Notes: generated from the sequence alone by a model not told the origin. A stretch of DNA of 64,000 bases from Haloechinothrix alba (GCF_900188115.1 NZ_FZNW01000005.1:186001-250000); one strand, 5' to 3'. Shown: positions 1-8,588, numbered from the stretch's first letter. A program made the numbers and translations.

Positions 1-644
1 ACCATCCCGGAGAATGCGGTGGGCAGGACGATCTTGACGATGGTTTTCCACTTCGGAACGCCGAGCGCGTAGCTGGCCTCGCGCAGCTGGTCGGGCACCA
101 GCCGCAGCATCTCCTCGGTGGAGCGGATCACGATCGGCAACATCAGCAGCACCAGCGCGAGCGACACCGCGAACGCGCTCTTCGGCAGGCCGAACACGCT
201 GATCCACAGCGCGAACACGAACAGCGCGGCCACGATCGACGGCACGCCGGACAGGATGTCCACCATGAACGTCACGGTTCTCGCCAGCCACCCCTGCCCG
301 TACTCGGCGAGGTAGATCGCGGTGAACACGCCGAGCGGCACCGCGATGACCGCGCACAGCACGCCTTGCACGATGCTGCCGTACAGCGCGTGGTAGATCC
401 CGCCCGCGAACTGGTCGGGCATCACGCCGCTGAGCGAGTGGGTGAACCACCGGCTGGAGAGCACGGCCTCGTACCCCCGCGAGATCACGGTGTACAACAG
501 CCAGACGAGCGGGACCAGGGCGACGAGGAACGCAGCCGTCACCAGCACCGTGGCCAGGGTGTCGCGCGCCCTTCGCCCGGCGCTGAGATGCTGGAACGTC
601 GGCGCGCCGTCCGGCCGGTCGACGAAAGTCTCGGTGGTAGTCAC
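1..644 (-). CDS. pstA: Phosphate ABC transporter permease PstA (3' end outside window)
   Basis: PstA is one of the two membrane subunits of the high-affinity phosphate importer PstSCAB. The reverse strand encodes the typical PstA cytoplasmic loop: around 60-150 it reads ...[19 protein letters not shown] followed by [11 protein letters not shown], which is the ABC-coupling EAA-type segment. The start is a GTG at 642-644 whose bases overlap the TGA of pstC (GTGA), so the two are translationally coupled. The protein begins MTTTETFVD. The C-terminus lies beyond base 1 and pstB is presumably next. No frame break is seen in the visible part. Confidence 0.93.
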   Translation of the reverse strand, partial: MTTTETFVDRPDGAPTFQHLSAGRRARDTLATVLVTAAFLVALVPLVWLLYTVISRGYEAVLSSRWFTHSLSGVMPDQFAGGIYHALYGSIVQGVLCAVIAVPLGVFTAIYLAEYGQGWLARTVTFMVDILSGVPSIVAALFVFALWISVFGLPKSAFAVSLALVLLMLPIVIRSTEEMLRLVPDQLREASYALGVPKWKTIVKIVLPTAFSGM

Positions 645-1684
645 CCGCGTTGCACCTTCCCACCGGCGATCGTGCGGGCGATCGCGTTGACGATGAAGGT
701 CAGGACGAACAGCACCAAGCCTGCCGCGATGTAGGCCCCTGTCGGCAACGGGTGGACGAACTCGTTCGCGGCCGAAGCGATCAGCGACGCGAAGGTGTAT
801 CCCCCGTCGAACAGGGAGAATGTCGCAGGCTCCGTCGCGATGCGCAGCACGACCAGCACGGCGACCGTCTCGCCGAGAGCGCGCCCGAGACCGAGCATGG
901 ACGCACCGATGTAGCCGCTCCGGCCGAACGGCAGCACCGTCATCCGGATCATCTCCCACTTCGTGGCGCCGAGCGCGAGCGCGCCCTCGATGTGCGTGAC
1001 CGGGGTCTGCCGGAACACCTCCCGTGTCACCGACGTGATGATCGGCAGGATCATGACCGCGAGCACGATCCCCGCCGTGAAGATCGTCCCGCCGCCGGTG
1101 ATCGAGACGTTCCCCTCCGCGAACAGCGGTATCCAGCCGAGGGTGTCATTGAGCCACAGCGCGACCGGCACGAGCACCGGCCCGAGCACGAACAGGCCCC
1201 ACAGCCCGTAGACGATGGACGGGACAGCCGCCAGCGTGTCGATGAGGTAACCGAACAACCGCTGCAGGTTCCGCGGCGCGTACTGGGTGAGGAACAGCGC
1301 GATACCCAGCGCGAGCGGCATCGCGATCGCCAGCGCGAACGCCGAGGACAGCACCGTCACCACCAGCAGGTCGCGTACCCCGAAACGGAGGTCCTCGACA
1401 TCGCTGGTCTCGAACTCGGTGCTGAGGAAGAAGTTGGCGCTGTTGGCCATCAACGACGGCCACGCCTGCACGGCGAGGAACAGCCCGATCGCCCCGATGG
1501 AGGCGACGACGGTGATCCCGGCGCCGGTCGAGGCCCACCGGAAGAGGTCATCGGCCTTACGCCTGCCGCCGGACGACATCTCGTTCAGCGGTCCGTCTCG
1601 CACGTGGGTGTCGCCGGCACCACCAGGCGTGCCGGTGCCGGACGGTCCGGAAGGTGGGGTCGTCATGCCGTCGTCACGCACCAT
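641..1684 (-). CDS. pstC: Phosphate ABC transporter permease PstC
   Basis: Second membrane subunit of the Pst phosphate importer, 347 aa. A polar N-terminal tail of about 45 residues (rich in Gly, Pro, Ser) precedes six predicted membrane spans. The inner coupling loop contains [15 protein letters not shown], the EAA motif that contacts PstB, and the family signature [17 protein letters not shown] is present in the middle. It starts 6 nt downstream of the pstS stop codon and overlaps pstA by 4 nt, so pstS-pstC-pstA form one transcript. A second in-frame ATG at 1666 would give a protein 6 residues shorter; the choice does not affect the domain. Confidence 0.95.
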   Translation of the reverse strand: MVRDDGMTTPPSGPSGTGTPGGAGDTHVRDGPLNEMSSGGRRKADDLFRWASTGAGITVVASIGAIGLFLAVQAWPSLMANSANFFLSTEFETSDVEDLRFGVRDLLVVTVLSSAFALAIAMPLALGIALFLTQYAPRNLQRLFGYLIDTLAAVPSIVYGLWGLFVLGPVLVPVALWLNDTLGWIPLFAEGNVSITGGGTIFTAGIVLAVMILPIITSVTREVFRQTPVTHIEGALALGATKWEMIRMTVLPFGRSGYIGASMLGLGRALGETVAVLVVLRIATEPATFSLFDGGYTFASLIASAANEFVHPLPTGAYIAAGLVLFVLTFIVNAIARTIAGGKVQRG

Positions 1685-1690
1685 TCGATG

Positions 1691-2800
1691 TCAGGACAGT
1701 GCCTCGATCGAATCGAGCAGCCGTTTCTGGAACACGTCGGGGAGGGGAGTGAAGCCCGCATCGGTGAGCCCCTGCTGGCCGTCGGTGGCGGCGACCCGCA
1801 GGAAGGTCTGGATCGCCTCGGACACGTCCGGGTCCGGGTAGGTCGAGCACACGATCTCGTAGGAGACCAGCATCAGCGGGTAGGCCCCGTTCTCCTCGGT
1901 GCCGTAGATGGAGTCGAGCTCGATCACGAGATCGTGCCCCTCGCCCGCGACCGTGGCCGCGTCGATCGCCTTGCCCGTGCTCTCGGAGTCGAGCTCGACG
2001 GGCTCGCCCCCACCCGAGTTGATGATCCTCGCGATCTGCAGCCCGCGTTGCTCGGCGAAGGACCACTCGTTGTAGGTGATCGAACCGGGGGTCCTGTCCA
2101 CAGCCGAGGACGTGTTCTCGTTACCGCGCGCACCTTCCCCGACCCCGCCGAGGAACATCTTGCCGGTCCCCTGCCCCCACGCGTCCTCGGACGCCGTCCG
2201 GAGATAGTTCTGGAAGTTCTGCGTGGTACCGGACTCGTCGCTGCGGAAGATCACCGTGATCTCCTTGTCCGGCAGGTCGACGCCGTCGTTGAGCTCGGCG
2301 ATGCGCGGGTCGTTCCACTCGGTGATCGTCCCGTTGAAGATCTTCGCCAGCACGGGGCCGTCCAGCGCGATTCCGTCGAATCCCTCGAGGTTGTAGGTGA
2401 CCGCGATCGGCCCGAACACCAGGGGCAGGTGCCACGCCTCGTGACCGCCGCAGCGCTGCTTCGCGTCGGACACCTCGTCGAACTCCTCCTGCAGCGGGAC
2501 GTCGGAGCCCGCGAAGTCGGTCAGTCCGCCGATGAACTCGTTCACCCCCGCGCCCGAACCGCTCGAGTTGTAGTTGACGGTGTACCCGGAGCAGGCGGAG
2601 TCGTAGATGTTGATGAACCTGATCATCGCGTTCGACTGCGCGGTCGACCCGCTCGCGTTGATCGTCGGCGCGCCCGAGCAGTCGACATCGGGGATGTCGA
2701 TACCGGTCTGGGCGGTATTGTCGTCGCTTCCGCAGCCGGCGAGAACGAGGACCATCGTTGCCAGCGCGCAGGCCAGTTTCCCGCGCCGCACTCGGGTCAC
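1691..2800 (-). CDS. pstS: Phosphate-binding lipoprotein PstS
   Basis: Extracellular phosphate-binding protein that feeds PstCAB. From the GTG at 2798-2800 the product is 369 aa with a lipoprotein signal peptide ending LVLAGC, so Cys is the lipidated residue. Typical PstS motifs are visible: NASGSTAQSNAMIRF, YNSSGSGAGVNEFIGG, DFAGSDVPL and RSDESGTTQNFQ, which line the phosphate site. The GTG start is preceded by GGAAGGGA seven bases upstream; the open frame extends to 2887 but that extension has no signal character. First gene of the pst operon, with a PHO-box-like repeat about 80 bp upstream. Confidence 0.94.
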   Translation of the reverse strand: MTRVRRGKLACALATMVLVLAGCGSDDNTAQTGIDIPDVDCSGAPTINASGSTAQSNAMIRFINIYDSACSGYTVNYNSSGSGAGVNEFIGGLTDFAGSDVPLQEEFDEVSDAKQRCGGHEAWHLPLVFGPIAVTYNLEGFDGIALDGPVLAKIFNGTITEWNDPRIAELNDGVDLPDKEITVIFRSDESGTTQNFQNYLRTASEDAWGQGTGKMFLGGVGEGARGNENTSSAVDRTPGSITYNEWSFAEQRGLQIARIINSGGGEPVELDSESTGKAIDAATVAGEGHDLVIELDSIYGTEENGAYPLMLVSYEIVCSTYPDPDVSEAIQTFLRVAATDGQQGLTDAGFTPLPDVFQKRLLDSIEALS

Positions 2801-2876
2801 AGTCGTCCCTTCCACGCACATCTGTCGACGTCCCTGGAGACGGTAAACAGCTCGGGTAGACAGCCACCCCCCGCAA

Positions 2877-2894
2877 GATGAACACAAGGTGAAC
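2877..2894 (-). promoter_or_regulatory. PHO-box-like direct repeat upstream of pstS
   Basis: On the minus strand GTTCACCTTGT is followed directly by GTTCATCTTGC, two 11-base units in register. This is the arrangement of actinomycete PhoP-binding PHO boxes (GTTCACC units every 11 bp). It lies about 80 bp upstream of the pstS start. Binding by PhoP is inferred from the pattern. Confidence 0.65.
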
Positions 2895-3074
2895 AGGGGC
2901 CGGGTGTGAGCGGGCTAACCCGGCACGGGAGTCCCCGGAATCACCCCCGCCACCGGGTGTTCCGTCGCCGGCAGGGGACCCTGCAGGGGACGTCGCCCGA
3001 GGTTAACCGCAGGCGACCTCCGGGTGTAGGCCGACCGCCGGGTGACAGTGAACATCCCGTGACATTCCCGTTAC

Positions 3075-4019
3075 TCAACGTGCCAGCTCGTACTGCACAT
3101 CCGTGCTCTCGGTGCCGAAGCCGAGCCGGTTGTACACGGTGATCGCCGCGGGGTTGTCCCCCTCCACGTACAGGATCACCTCGCGCAGCCCCCGCTCGGC
3201 GAGGTACCGCAGCCCAGCCAGCGTCAGCGCCGTACCGAGGCCGCGACCGTGCGCCTGAGGGTCCACGCCGACCACGTACACCTCCCCCACCTCGACATCA
3301 CGCCCGTCCGGGTCCGGCGGGTGCACCTTCGTCCAGTGGAAGCCGAGCAGCCCACCTGCAGGCCCCTCCGGTTCCCCGGCGTTCGCCGAGCCCGCCGAGC
3401 GCTCGGCGAGGAAGAACCCGCCGGGGTCGAACCACTCCTGCTGCTCGGTCGCACGCAGCTCGTCGACGGTCAGCGCGCCCTGCTCCGGGTGCCAGGCGAA
3501 CGCGCGCGCGTTCACATCGATCACCGCGCGCTCATCCTGCCCCGGCACGAAGGTGCGCACCCGCACATCCGCGGGCAGCCGCGGCTCGCCGAGCGCGCAC
3601 GAGGTGAGGTCGGCACGCATGCGCAGGAGCTCGCGCACCCTGCGCAGCCCGGCGCGGCGGGCGATGCGGGCGGCCGCCGGGTGGTCGCCGTGCGACCAGT
3701 AGCGCAGCGTCCGGCTCGCCCGTTCCGTCACCGCCGCGGCCAGCGAGCCCCCGTGGCCTCGCCCCCGAAGTTCGGGGTGCACGAACAGTTCGGCGACCTC
3801 CCGGCCGAACGCGTCGCCCCGCTGGTCCAGCTGTGCGAACCCGACCAGCTCGGCGTCCTGGTATGCCAGGGCGTACGGCCCCGTGGACAGGTCCTCCGGA
3901 AGGCCACCGCGCGGTCCGGGATCCGGGCGCCCGTCGCTCGCGCGCACCGCCCGCAGCAGCTCGAGAACAGCGGGCTGATGTTCGGCGTTCAGCTCATCCA
4001 CCCACACGACATGCGGCAT
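3075..4019 (-). CDS. mshD: Mycothiol synthase
   Basis: Acetylates the cysteinyl amine of Cys-GlcN-Ins with acetyl-CoA, the last step of mycothiol biosynthesis in the cytosol. The 314-residue product has the two tandem GNAT domains of MshD: the N-terminal one with the acetyl-CoA loop ELRGRGHGGSLAAAV near residues 85-100, and the active C-terminal one with VYVVGVDPQAHGRGLGTAL and the closing ENPAAITVYNRLGF-like segment (here GDNPAAITVYNRLGF). It lies between pst and glnR as in mycobacteria. A -10 hexamer TAGGCT ends 6 nt before the ATG, so the mRNA is probably leaderless. Confidence 0.95.
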   Translation of the reverse strand: MPHVVWVDELNAEHQPAVLELLRAVRASDGRPDPGPRGGLPEDLSTGPYALAYQDAELVGFAQLDQRGDAFGREVAELFVHPELRGRGHGGSLAAAVTERASRTLRYWSHGDHPAAARIARRAGLRRVRELLRMRADLTSCALGEPRLPADVRVRTFVPGQDERAVIDVNARAFAWHPEQGALTVDELRATEQQEWFDPGGFFLAERSAGSANAGEPEGPAGGLLGFHWTKVHPPDPDGRDVEVGEVYVVGVDPQAHGRGLGTALTLAGLRYLAERGLREVILYVEGDNPAAITVYNRLGFGTESTDVQYELAR

Positions 4020-4025
4020 CGTGCC

Positions 4026-4031
4026 AGCCTA
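4026..4031 (-). promoter_or_regulatory. -10 element of a probable leaderless mshD transcript
   Basis: Minus-strand TAGGCT followed by six bases and then the mshD ATG. The spacing places the transcription start at or next to the A of ATG. No purine-rich ribosome binding site is present. Confidence 0.55.
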
Positions 4032-4087
4032 CTGGTCCGTCCCGAGAGCGTCCGCGCCGTCGGGACGCCGCGCCCGAGCCGGCCGCC

Positions 4088-4864
4088 CTACTCCGTGCGC
4101 CACCATCCGGTGCGCGTCGTCGGCACCGGGCCGGGTGCCTCCACGTGCTCGGCACCGTCCACCTGCTCGGGCGGACGGCTCGTTGCCGACTTGAGGTGGC
4201 TGTCGAACTTGTAGCCGACATTGCGCACGGTGCCGATCATCTGCTCGTGCTCGGGGCCGAGCTTGGCGCGCAGCCGCCGCACGTGCACATCGACGGTGCG
4301 GGTGCCGCCGAAGAAGTCGTACCCCCACACCTCCTGCAACAGCTGCGAACGGGTGAAGACACGCCCCGCGTGCTGCGCCAGGTACTTGAGCAGTTCGAAC
4401 TCCTTGTAGGTCAGCTCGAGGGTGCGCTTGCGCAGCCGCGCCGTGTACGTGTTCTCGTCGATGACCAGGTCACCGACGCGCAGTTCCGACTCGGCCTGCG
4501 GGCCGCCGGACTGCCGGGTGCTCGCAAGCCGGAGCCTGGCATCGACCTCGGCAGGCCCCGCAGTGGGCAACACGATGTCGTCGATACGCCATTCGGCGTT
4601 CACGGCCACCAGTCCGCCCTCGTTGGTGACCACCATGACCGGGGAGACCCCGTCCTCGTTCGCGCCCTTGAGCAGCCTGCACAGGCTCTTCGCCGAGGCG
4701 AGGTCGCTACGCGCGTCGACGAGCGTGACATCCCGCCTTCCGGCGTCCAGCAGCGCCGTGACCTCGGGCGGCCGCACGCGCACGTCATGCGGCAGCAACT
4801 CGAGTGAGGGGAGGAGCGTCGTTGCTTCCTTCTCCGACGTCAACACCAACAGGTCCATACCCAT
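4088..4864 (-). CDS. glnR: OmpR-type orphan response regulator GlnR (nitrogen regulator)
   Basis: Transcriptional regulator of nitrogen assimilation genes in actinomycetes. Residues about 1-115 form an atypical receiver domain ([10 protein letters not shown] keeps the region of the usual phospho-Asp); residues about 140-235 form an OmpR/PhoB winged helix with [34 protein letters not shown] and [14 protein letters not shown]. No sensor kinase gene is adjacent, as expected for GlnR. The neighbours mshD and lmeA match the mycobacterial Rv0817c-Rv0819 order. The ATG at 4862-4864 is chosen because AAGG lies 8 nt upstream; a GTG 6 bases earlier is possible. The 284 bp to lmeA form the divergent promoter region. 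Confidence 0.92.
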   Translation of the reverse strand: MGMDLLVLTSEKEATTLLPSLELLPHDVRVRPPEVTALLDAGRRDVTLVDARSDLASAKSLCRLLKGANEDGVSPVMVVTNEGGLVAVNAEWRIDDIVLPTAGPAEVDARLRLASTRQSGGPQAESELRVGDLVIDENTYTARLRKRTLELTYKEFELLKYLAQHAGRVFTRSQLLQEVWGYDFFGGTRTVDVHVRRLRAKLGPEHEQMIGTVRNVGYKFDSHLKSATSRPPEQVDGAEHVEAPGPVPTTRTGWWRTE

Positions 4865-5148
4865 GGACACACCGCCTTGTTCTCATGGCGTACTACGCAC
4901 ACGGCGCCACGGCCGTTGCCGCCCGAGCATAACCACTGATCTCGCTGGACACATCGGCGATGCAGCTCATGTCACACGCTCACACCGCTGTGCGATGCCT
5001 GTGCGGCGCCCCTCGGGCCATATGTCCGGGCGCCTCTCGAGGCGCATCTCCGGGCATGCCCGGACGCGGTCGATGATTGAATGGCGGATGCAACAGCCGC
5101 GCGGCACGCGCGCAGGCACCAGACGACCGACCAGCTCCGGGACGCGTG

Positions 5149-5934
5149 ATGAAGAAGACCATCGTCGTTGTCATCGTCCTCGCCGCACTGCTCGTCGGTG
5201 CGGACCTCGCCCTCGCGGCCGTCGCCGAGAACCGGCTCGCGCAGGAGGCCAGGGAGCAGTTCGAGCTGTCCGAGGACCCGGCCGTGACGATCCACGGGTT
5301 CCCCTTCACGACCCAGGCAGTCGGTGGCACCTACCAGCGGATCTCCATCGACGCGGAGGGCGTGCCCGTCACGGACGTCCTGCGCGAGCTGGAGCTCGCC
5401 GCCGAGCTGCGGGACGTGCACGCTCCCCTGCCCGACGTGCTCAGCGGGGACACCGACGCGATCATCATCAGCGAGCTCGAAGGCACCGTGACGATCACTC
5501 AGGACGACGTCGGCCGCGCGGTCAAACTGCCCGACCTGCGCATCGACGACGCGACCGACGAGCTGACACGCGACGGGGAATCCACGGACGACACCGGCGG
5601 CGGCCCGGATGCGATCGGCTCCACAGCCGGTGTCCGGCTCGCCGCGACCACCGACATCGCGGGTGAGCGGGACGTGGAGGTCGTCGCCTACGGCGTGATC
5701 GAGCTCACGGGGGGATCCGTACGTGTCGCGCCGAGGCGGCTCGAGTTCGGCAGGGACAGCGGCACCGTGGAGGTGCCCGACGAGGTACGAAACGCCTTCC
5801 TGCCGCAGTTCGAGACCACGATCGACCCGGGAAACCTGCCGTTCGGCGTTACCCCGTCCGGGGTCGCTGTGCGGCGCGGGGCACTGGTCGTCCAGGGGGA
5901 GGCCAGCGACGTCCGGTTCGGCCAGGGAGCCTGA
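5149..5934 (+). CDS. lmeA: LmeA-family phospholipid-binding protein (DUF2993)
   Basis: 261 aa with an N-terminal membrane anchor or signal peptide (residues 2-20, hydrophobic after MKK) and a DUF2993 lipid-binding domain. The mycobacterial homologue LmeA is a periplasmic lipid-binding protein needed for full lipomannan maturation. Family features seen: HGFPFTTQAVGGTYQ near residue 45, DVLRELELAAELRDVHAPL, and the C-terminal LPFGVTPSGVAVRRGALVVQG. The frame is open from 5077, but the ATG at 5149 places the hydrophobic stretch at the N-terminus. Synteny with Rv0817c supports the call. Confidence 0.87.
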   Translation: MKKTIVVVIVLAALLVGADLALAAVAENRLAQEAREQFELSEDPAVTIHGFPFTTQAVGGTYQRISIDAEGVPVTDVLRELELAAELRDVHAPLPDVLSGDTDAIIISELEGTVTITQDDVGRAVKLPDLRIDDATDELTRDGESTDDTGGGPDAIGSTAGVRLAATTDIAGERDVEVVAYGVIELTGGSVRVAPRRLEFGRDSGTVEVPDEVRNAFLPQFETTIDPGNLPFGVTPSGVAVRRGALVVQGEASDVRFGQGA

Positions 5935-6065
5935 GGCGAGCATCCTCCCGGGCGCCGCGCCGCAGCAGCGGACTCGTGGTTCGCGGACCGGTACCGTGGG
6001 TGGCACGGGAGCGGTGCCCGAGCCGAACTTCCCGGCAACACGTCAGCACGGAGGGTCTCGCGGCG

Positions 6066-6515
6066 ATGACCGGATTAGTGATCACGCTGGTGATCTTCGC
6101 GGTGGGTACCGCCATCGGTCTCGTGCTGCGCGCCCGCGACGGCTCGATCCGGTTGACCCGGCCGGGTTCTGTCCGGTCGTCGGCTGCCGCGGACCTACCC
6201 GCGCCTGTCATGCGAGCCATCGACCCGGAGAGCAGGATCACGCTCGTCCAGCTCTCCTCGGCCGCCTGCGCCCCGTGCCGCCAGGCACACGCGCGGCTGT
6301 CCGCTGCCGCCGAGCACTCGCCGGAGGTGCACCACGCCGCGATCGACATCACCGAGCGGCCCGACGTCGGATCCGCCCTCGGTGTGCTGCGCACCCCGAC
6401 GACGGTCGCCTACGACTCCACCGGGACCGAGGTGTTACGTGTCACCGGCGTCCCGGACACCGACTCGCTGGTGCACGCTCTCCGGCCGCACCTGTCCCCT
6501 GCCACCGAGCCGTGA
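6066..6515 (+). CDS. Membrane-anchored thioredoxin-family protein (ThiX-like)
   Basis: 149 aa: one N-terminal membrane span (residues 2-20), then a thioredoxin fold. The active site reads SSAACAPCRQAH, a CxPC-type redox motif (Cys-Ala-Pro-Cys) near residues 70-74, and the cis-proline loop is LRTPTTVAYD. This fits a membrane-tethered thiol-disulfide protein; the direction of the active domain relative to the membrane cannot be read directly. It corresponds in position to Rv0816c (thiX), just upstream of the sulfur operon. GGAGGG lies 11-12 nt before the ATG. Confidence 0.85.
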   Translation: MTGLVITLVIFAVGTAIGLVLRARDGSIRLTRPGSVRSSAAADLPAPVMRAIDPESRITLVQLSSAACAPCRQAHARLSAAAEHSPEVHHAAIDITERPDVGSALGVLRTPTTVAYDSTGTEVLRVTGVPDTDSLVHALRPHLSPATEP

Positions 6516-6595
6516 CGGTGACCACGCATCCTGTCCAGCGTGCCCATGGGGTGTCCACGGTGTGGACACCGCTCCCGGAGTCAGGACGGAGCCGG

Positions 6596-6601
6596 TAGGC
6601 T
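6596..6601 (+). promoter_or_regulatory. -10 element for leaderless leader-peptide mRNA
   Basis: TAGGCT followed by seven bases and a GTG codon at 6609. The distance is that expected when transcription starts on the first base of the start codon. Confidence 0.55.
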
Positions 6602-6608
6602 CGGTGTC

Positions 6609-6701
6609 GTGATCATGCACCCACAGCGACGAATGCTGACACAGCGGCGCGCGATCGACTTCTGTCGCGTGCGCAGCAGCCTGTGTCTGGTGCTCGTGTA
6701 G
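6609..6701 (+). CDS. Cysteine-containing leader peptide of the sulfur operon
   Basis: A 30-codon open frame starting GTG (6609; an in-frame ATG follows at 6615) and ending TAG at 6699-6701. The peptide has the motif RRAIDFCRVRSSLCLVLV with Cys19 and Cys26. Actinobacteria carry similar short leaders with an RRAxDxCRV...C core upstream of sulfur genes, and in mycobacteria short cysteine-rich leaderless ORFs of this kind act as cysteine-responsive attenuators. It sits 45 bp upstream of the DUF4395-cysA2-sseC operon. Its role here is inferred from motif and position: slow translation at the Cys codons under cysteine starvation would change downstream expression. Confidence 0.75.
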   Translation: MIMHPQRRMLTQRRAIDFCRVRSSLCLVLV

Positions 6702-6746
6702 TTCGCCGCACGAGCACGCCCGTCCGTCCACTGCCGGGAGAGGGTC

Positions 6747-7187
6747 ATGTCACCCACCCAATACATCGACCCACGTGGTCCACGATTCGCAGCGGGGATC
6801 ACCACCGTGGTCCTCGCGGTCGTCCTGATCACCGGTTGGTGGCCGCTACTGGCCGCGCAAGCCGTGGTGTTCGCCGCAGGCGCTTTCGCCGGGCTGCGCT
6901 ACTCTCCCTACTCGACGCTGTACCGGGCAGTGGTCGCACCCCGCCTCGGTCCACCGGCCGACCGGGAGGACCCCGCGCCACCGCGGTTCGCACAGGGGGT
7001 CGGGTTCGCGTTCGCTGTTGTGGGCACCGTCGGCTACGCCACCGGGCTCACCGTGTTGGGCATCGTCGCCACGGGCCTGGCCCTGCTCGCCGCGTTCCTC
7101 AATGCCGCGTTCGGCTACTGCCTCGGCTGCGAGATGTACCCGCTCGTCCGCCGGTTCGTGGTGCGGTCCGGGGAGAACACGGCGTGA
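6747..7187 (+). CDS. DUF4395 integral membrane protein
   Basis: 146 aa with about four membrane spans (around residues 17-30, 36-50, 83-100 and 102-118). The DUF4395 signature near the C-terminus reads NAAFGYCLGCEMY and carries a CxxC pair next to the last span. Its job is not established; the family is regularly found next to rhodaneses and thiol genes, and the paired cysteines suggest sulfur or thiol handling at the membrane. GAGAGGG lies 4 nt upstream of the ATG. First structural gene after the leader peptide; cysA2 follows after 60 bp. Confidence 0.85.
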   Translation: MSPTQYIDPRGPRFAAGITTVVLAVVLITGWWPLLAAQAVVFAAGAFAGLRYSPYSTLYRAVVAPRLGPPADREDPAPPRFAQGVGFAFAVVGTVGYATGLTVLGIVATGLALLAAFLNAAFGYCLGCEMYPLVRRFVVRSGENTA

Positions 7188-7247
7188 GCTCACCGCGCAC
7201 GAGATGACAAGTAGGCACACGAGAAGGAGAAAGAGAGTACCGCTGAC

Positions 7248-8084
7248 ATGAGCCGTGAAGACGTTCTGGTCACCACCGCGTGGGCCGAGGAGAACCTCAG
7301 CACACCGGGCGTGGTCTTCGTCGAGGTCGACGAGGACACCACCGCCTACGACGGCGGGCACATCCCTGGCGCGGTGCGTATCGACTGGAAGAACGAGCTG
7401 CAGGACCCTGTCCGGCGCGACTTCGTCGACAAGGCAGGTTTCGAGAAGCTGCTGTCCGAGAAGGGCATCAGCAACGACGACCTGGTCATCCTCTACGGGG
7501 GGAACAACAACTGGTTCGCGGCCTACGCGTACTGGTACTTCAAGCTCTACGGCCACGACTCGGTCAAGCTGCTCGACGGCGGCCGCAAGAAGTGGGAGCT
7601 GGACGGCCGCGAGCTCACCACCGAGGTGCCCACGCGCGAGAAGACGAACTACGTCGCCTCCGAGCAGGACCTGTCCATCCGGGCGTTCCGGGACGAGGTC
7701 GTCGACGCGATCAACACCAAGAACCTCATCGACGTCCGTTCGCCCGACGAGTTCACCGGCAAGTTGAACGCGCCCGCGCACCTGCCGCAGGAGTCCGCGC
7801 AGCGCAGCGGGCACATCCCCTCGGCGGCGAACGTACCGTGGGCCAAGACGGCCAACGAGGACGGCACGTTCAAGACGGCCGAGGAGCTCGCCGAGCTGTA
7901 CGCAGAAGCCGGCATCGACACTTCCAAGCCCACCATCGCCTACTGCCGCATCGGCGAGCGCTCCAGCCACACCTGGTTCGCGCTGCGTGAGCTGATGGGG
8001 CTGCAGGACGTGAAGAACTACGACGGATCGTGGACCGAGTACGGCTCGCTGGTCGGCGTGCCGATCGAGTTGGGAGAGAAGTAA
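7248..8084 (+). CDS. cysA2: Thiosulfate sulfurtransferase (two-domain rhodanese)
   Basis: 278 aa, two rhodanese domains. The N-terminal domain (residues about 5-130) is structural; the C-terminal domain (about 150-275) has the catalytic loop YCRIGERSSHTW with the persulfide-forming Cys. It transfers sulfane sulfur from thiosulfate to acceptors in the cytosol and is the counterpart of mycobacterial CysA2/Rv0815c. AAGGAGAAAGAG precedes the ATG. The stop codon is followed two bases later by sseC. Control by the upstream leader peptide is likely. Confidence 0.93.
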   Translation: MSREDVLVTTAWAEENLSTPGVVFVEVDEDTTAYDGGHIPGAVRIDWKNELQDPVRRDFVDKAGFEKLLSEKGISNDDLVILYGGNNNWFAAYAYWYFKLYGHDSVKLLDGGRKKWELDGRELTTEVPTREKTNYVASEQDLSIRAFRDEVVDAINTKNLIDVRSPDEFTGKLNAPAHLPQESAQRSGHIPSAANVPWAKTANEDGTFKTAEELAELYAEAGIDTSKPTIAYCRIGERSSHTWFALRELMGLQDVKNYDGSWTEYGSLVGVPIELGEK

Positions 8085-8086
8085 GC

Positions 8087-8392
8087 ATGAGCGACGGTTG
8101 CGGCGCGCCGGCCCAGACGGCCACCCCAGCGGACACCGACACCCAGGGGCAGGTCGTGCTCGCCGGCAAGGTCACGGGGAACGACGGCCCGCTCGGCGGG
8201 GCCTATGTACGGCTGCTCAACGACGACGGCGACTTCGTCGGCGAGGTGCAGGCCTCCGCGGACGGGGACTTCCGGTTCTACGCGGCGTCGGGTGAGTGGA
8301 CGGTCCGCGCGCTGCACGCCAGCGGCAGCGGCGAGGCCTCGGTCCGCACCGGTGAGCCGGGCCTCTACGAGGTCCCGGTCACCGTCAACTGA
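8087..8392 (+). CDS. sseC: SseC-family protein (DUF1416)
   Basis: 101 aa, DUF1416. An N-terminal Cys-containing head (MSDGCGAP) is followed by a beta-sandwich, transthyretin-like domain (residues about 20-100: GKVTGNDGPLGGAYVRLLN, DFRFYAASGEWTVRAL). Paired with cysA2 across actinobacteria and named sseC for its link to sulfur metabolism; no enzymatic activity is established. Starts two bases after the cysA2 stop and shares its transcript. A strong hairpin follows the gene. Confidence 0.88.
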   Translation: MSDGCGAPAQTATPADTDTQGQVVLAGKVTGNDGPLGGAYVRLLNDDGDFVGEVQASADGDFRFYAASGEWTVRALHASGSGEASVRTGEPGLYEVPVTVN

Positions 8393-8411
8393 CACCGGCC
8401 GACAGCACCAC

Positions 8412-8451
8412 CGTGCGGGTGGCCTCCGCAACGTCGGGGGCCACCCGCACG
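8412..8451 (+). terminator. Intrinsic terminator-like hairpin after sseC
   Basis: A perfect 13-bp inverted repeat (CGTGCGGGTGGCC at 8412-8424 and its complement at 8439-8451) with a 14-nt loop. No T-run follows, as is common in high-GC actinobacteria. It separates the sulfur operon from the next leaderless transcript. Confidence 0.65.
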
Positions 8452-8472
8452 TCGTCGGCGGGCCGCGCCCGC

Positions 8473-8478
8473 TACCCT
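8473..8478 (+). promoter_or_regulatory. -10 element for the leaderless microprotein gene
   Basis: TACCCT followed by seven bases and the GTG at 8486; no ribosome binding site is visible. Same geometry as at 6596. Confidence 0.5.
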
Positions 8479-8485
8479 GGTCGGC

Positions 8486-8584
8486 GTGGAAATCTTCTTT
8501 ACCGCCCTGATGCTGCTCGTAATGGTGTTGACGACGTGGTTCTCCGGCTACGTCGTCTACAGGCTGTACTCGGACAACCGCTGA
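8486..8584 (+). CDS. 32-residue single-span membrane microprotein
   Basis: GTG start at 8486, TGA at 8582-8584. The peptide is a hydrophobic span ([22 protein letters not shown]) followed by the charged tail YRLYSDNR, which suggests an N-out or N-in bitopic microprotein with a cytosolic basic end. Four bases separate its stop from the ATG of the nitrobindin-like gene, so translation is probably coupled. It has its own -10 element and an upstream terminator, so it is the first gene of a separate transcript. Function unknown. Confidence 0.65.
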   Translation: MEIFFTALMLLVMVLTTWFSGYVVYRLYSDNR

Positions 8585-8588
8585 GAAG

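Noticed and set aside
650-2881. A 743-codon plus-strand open frame across pstC and pstS
   Set aside because: It is antisense to two clear pst genes, has Arg/Asp/His-rich composition typical of high-GC shadow frames and no family motif.
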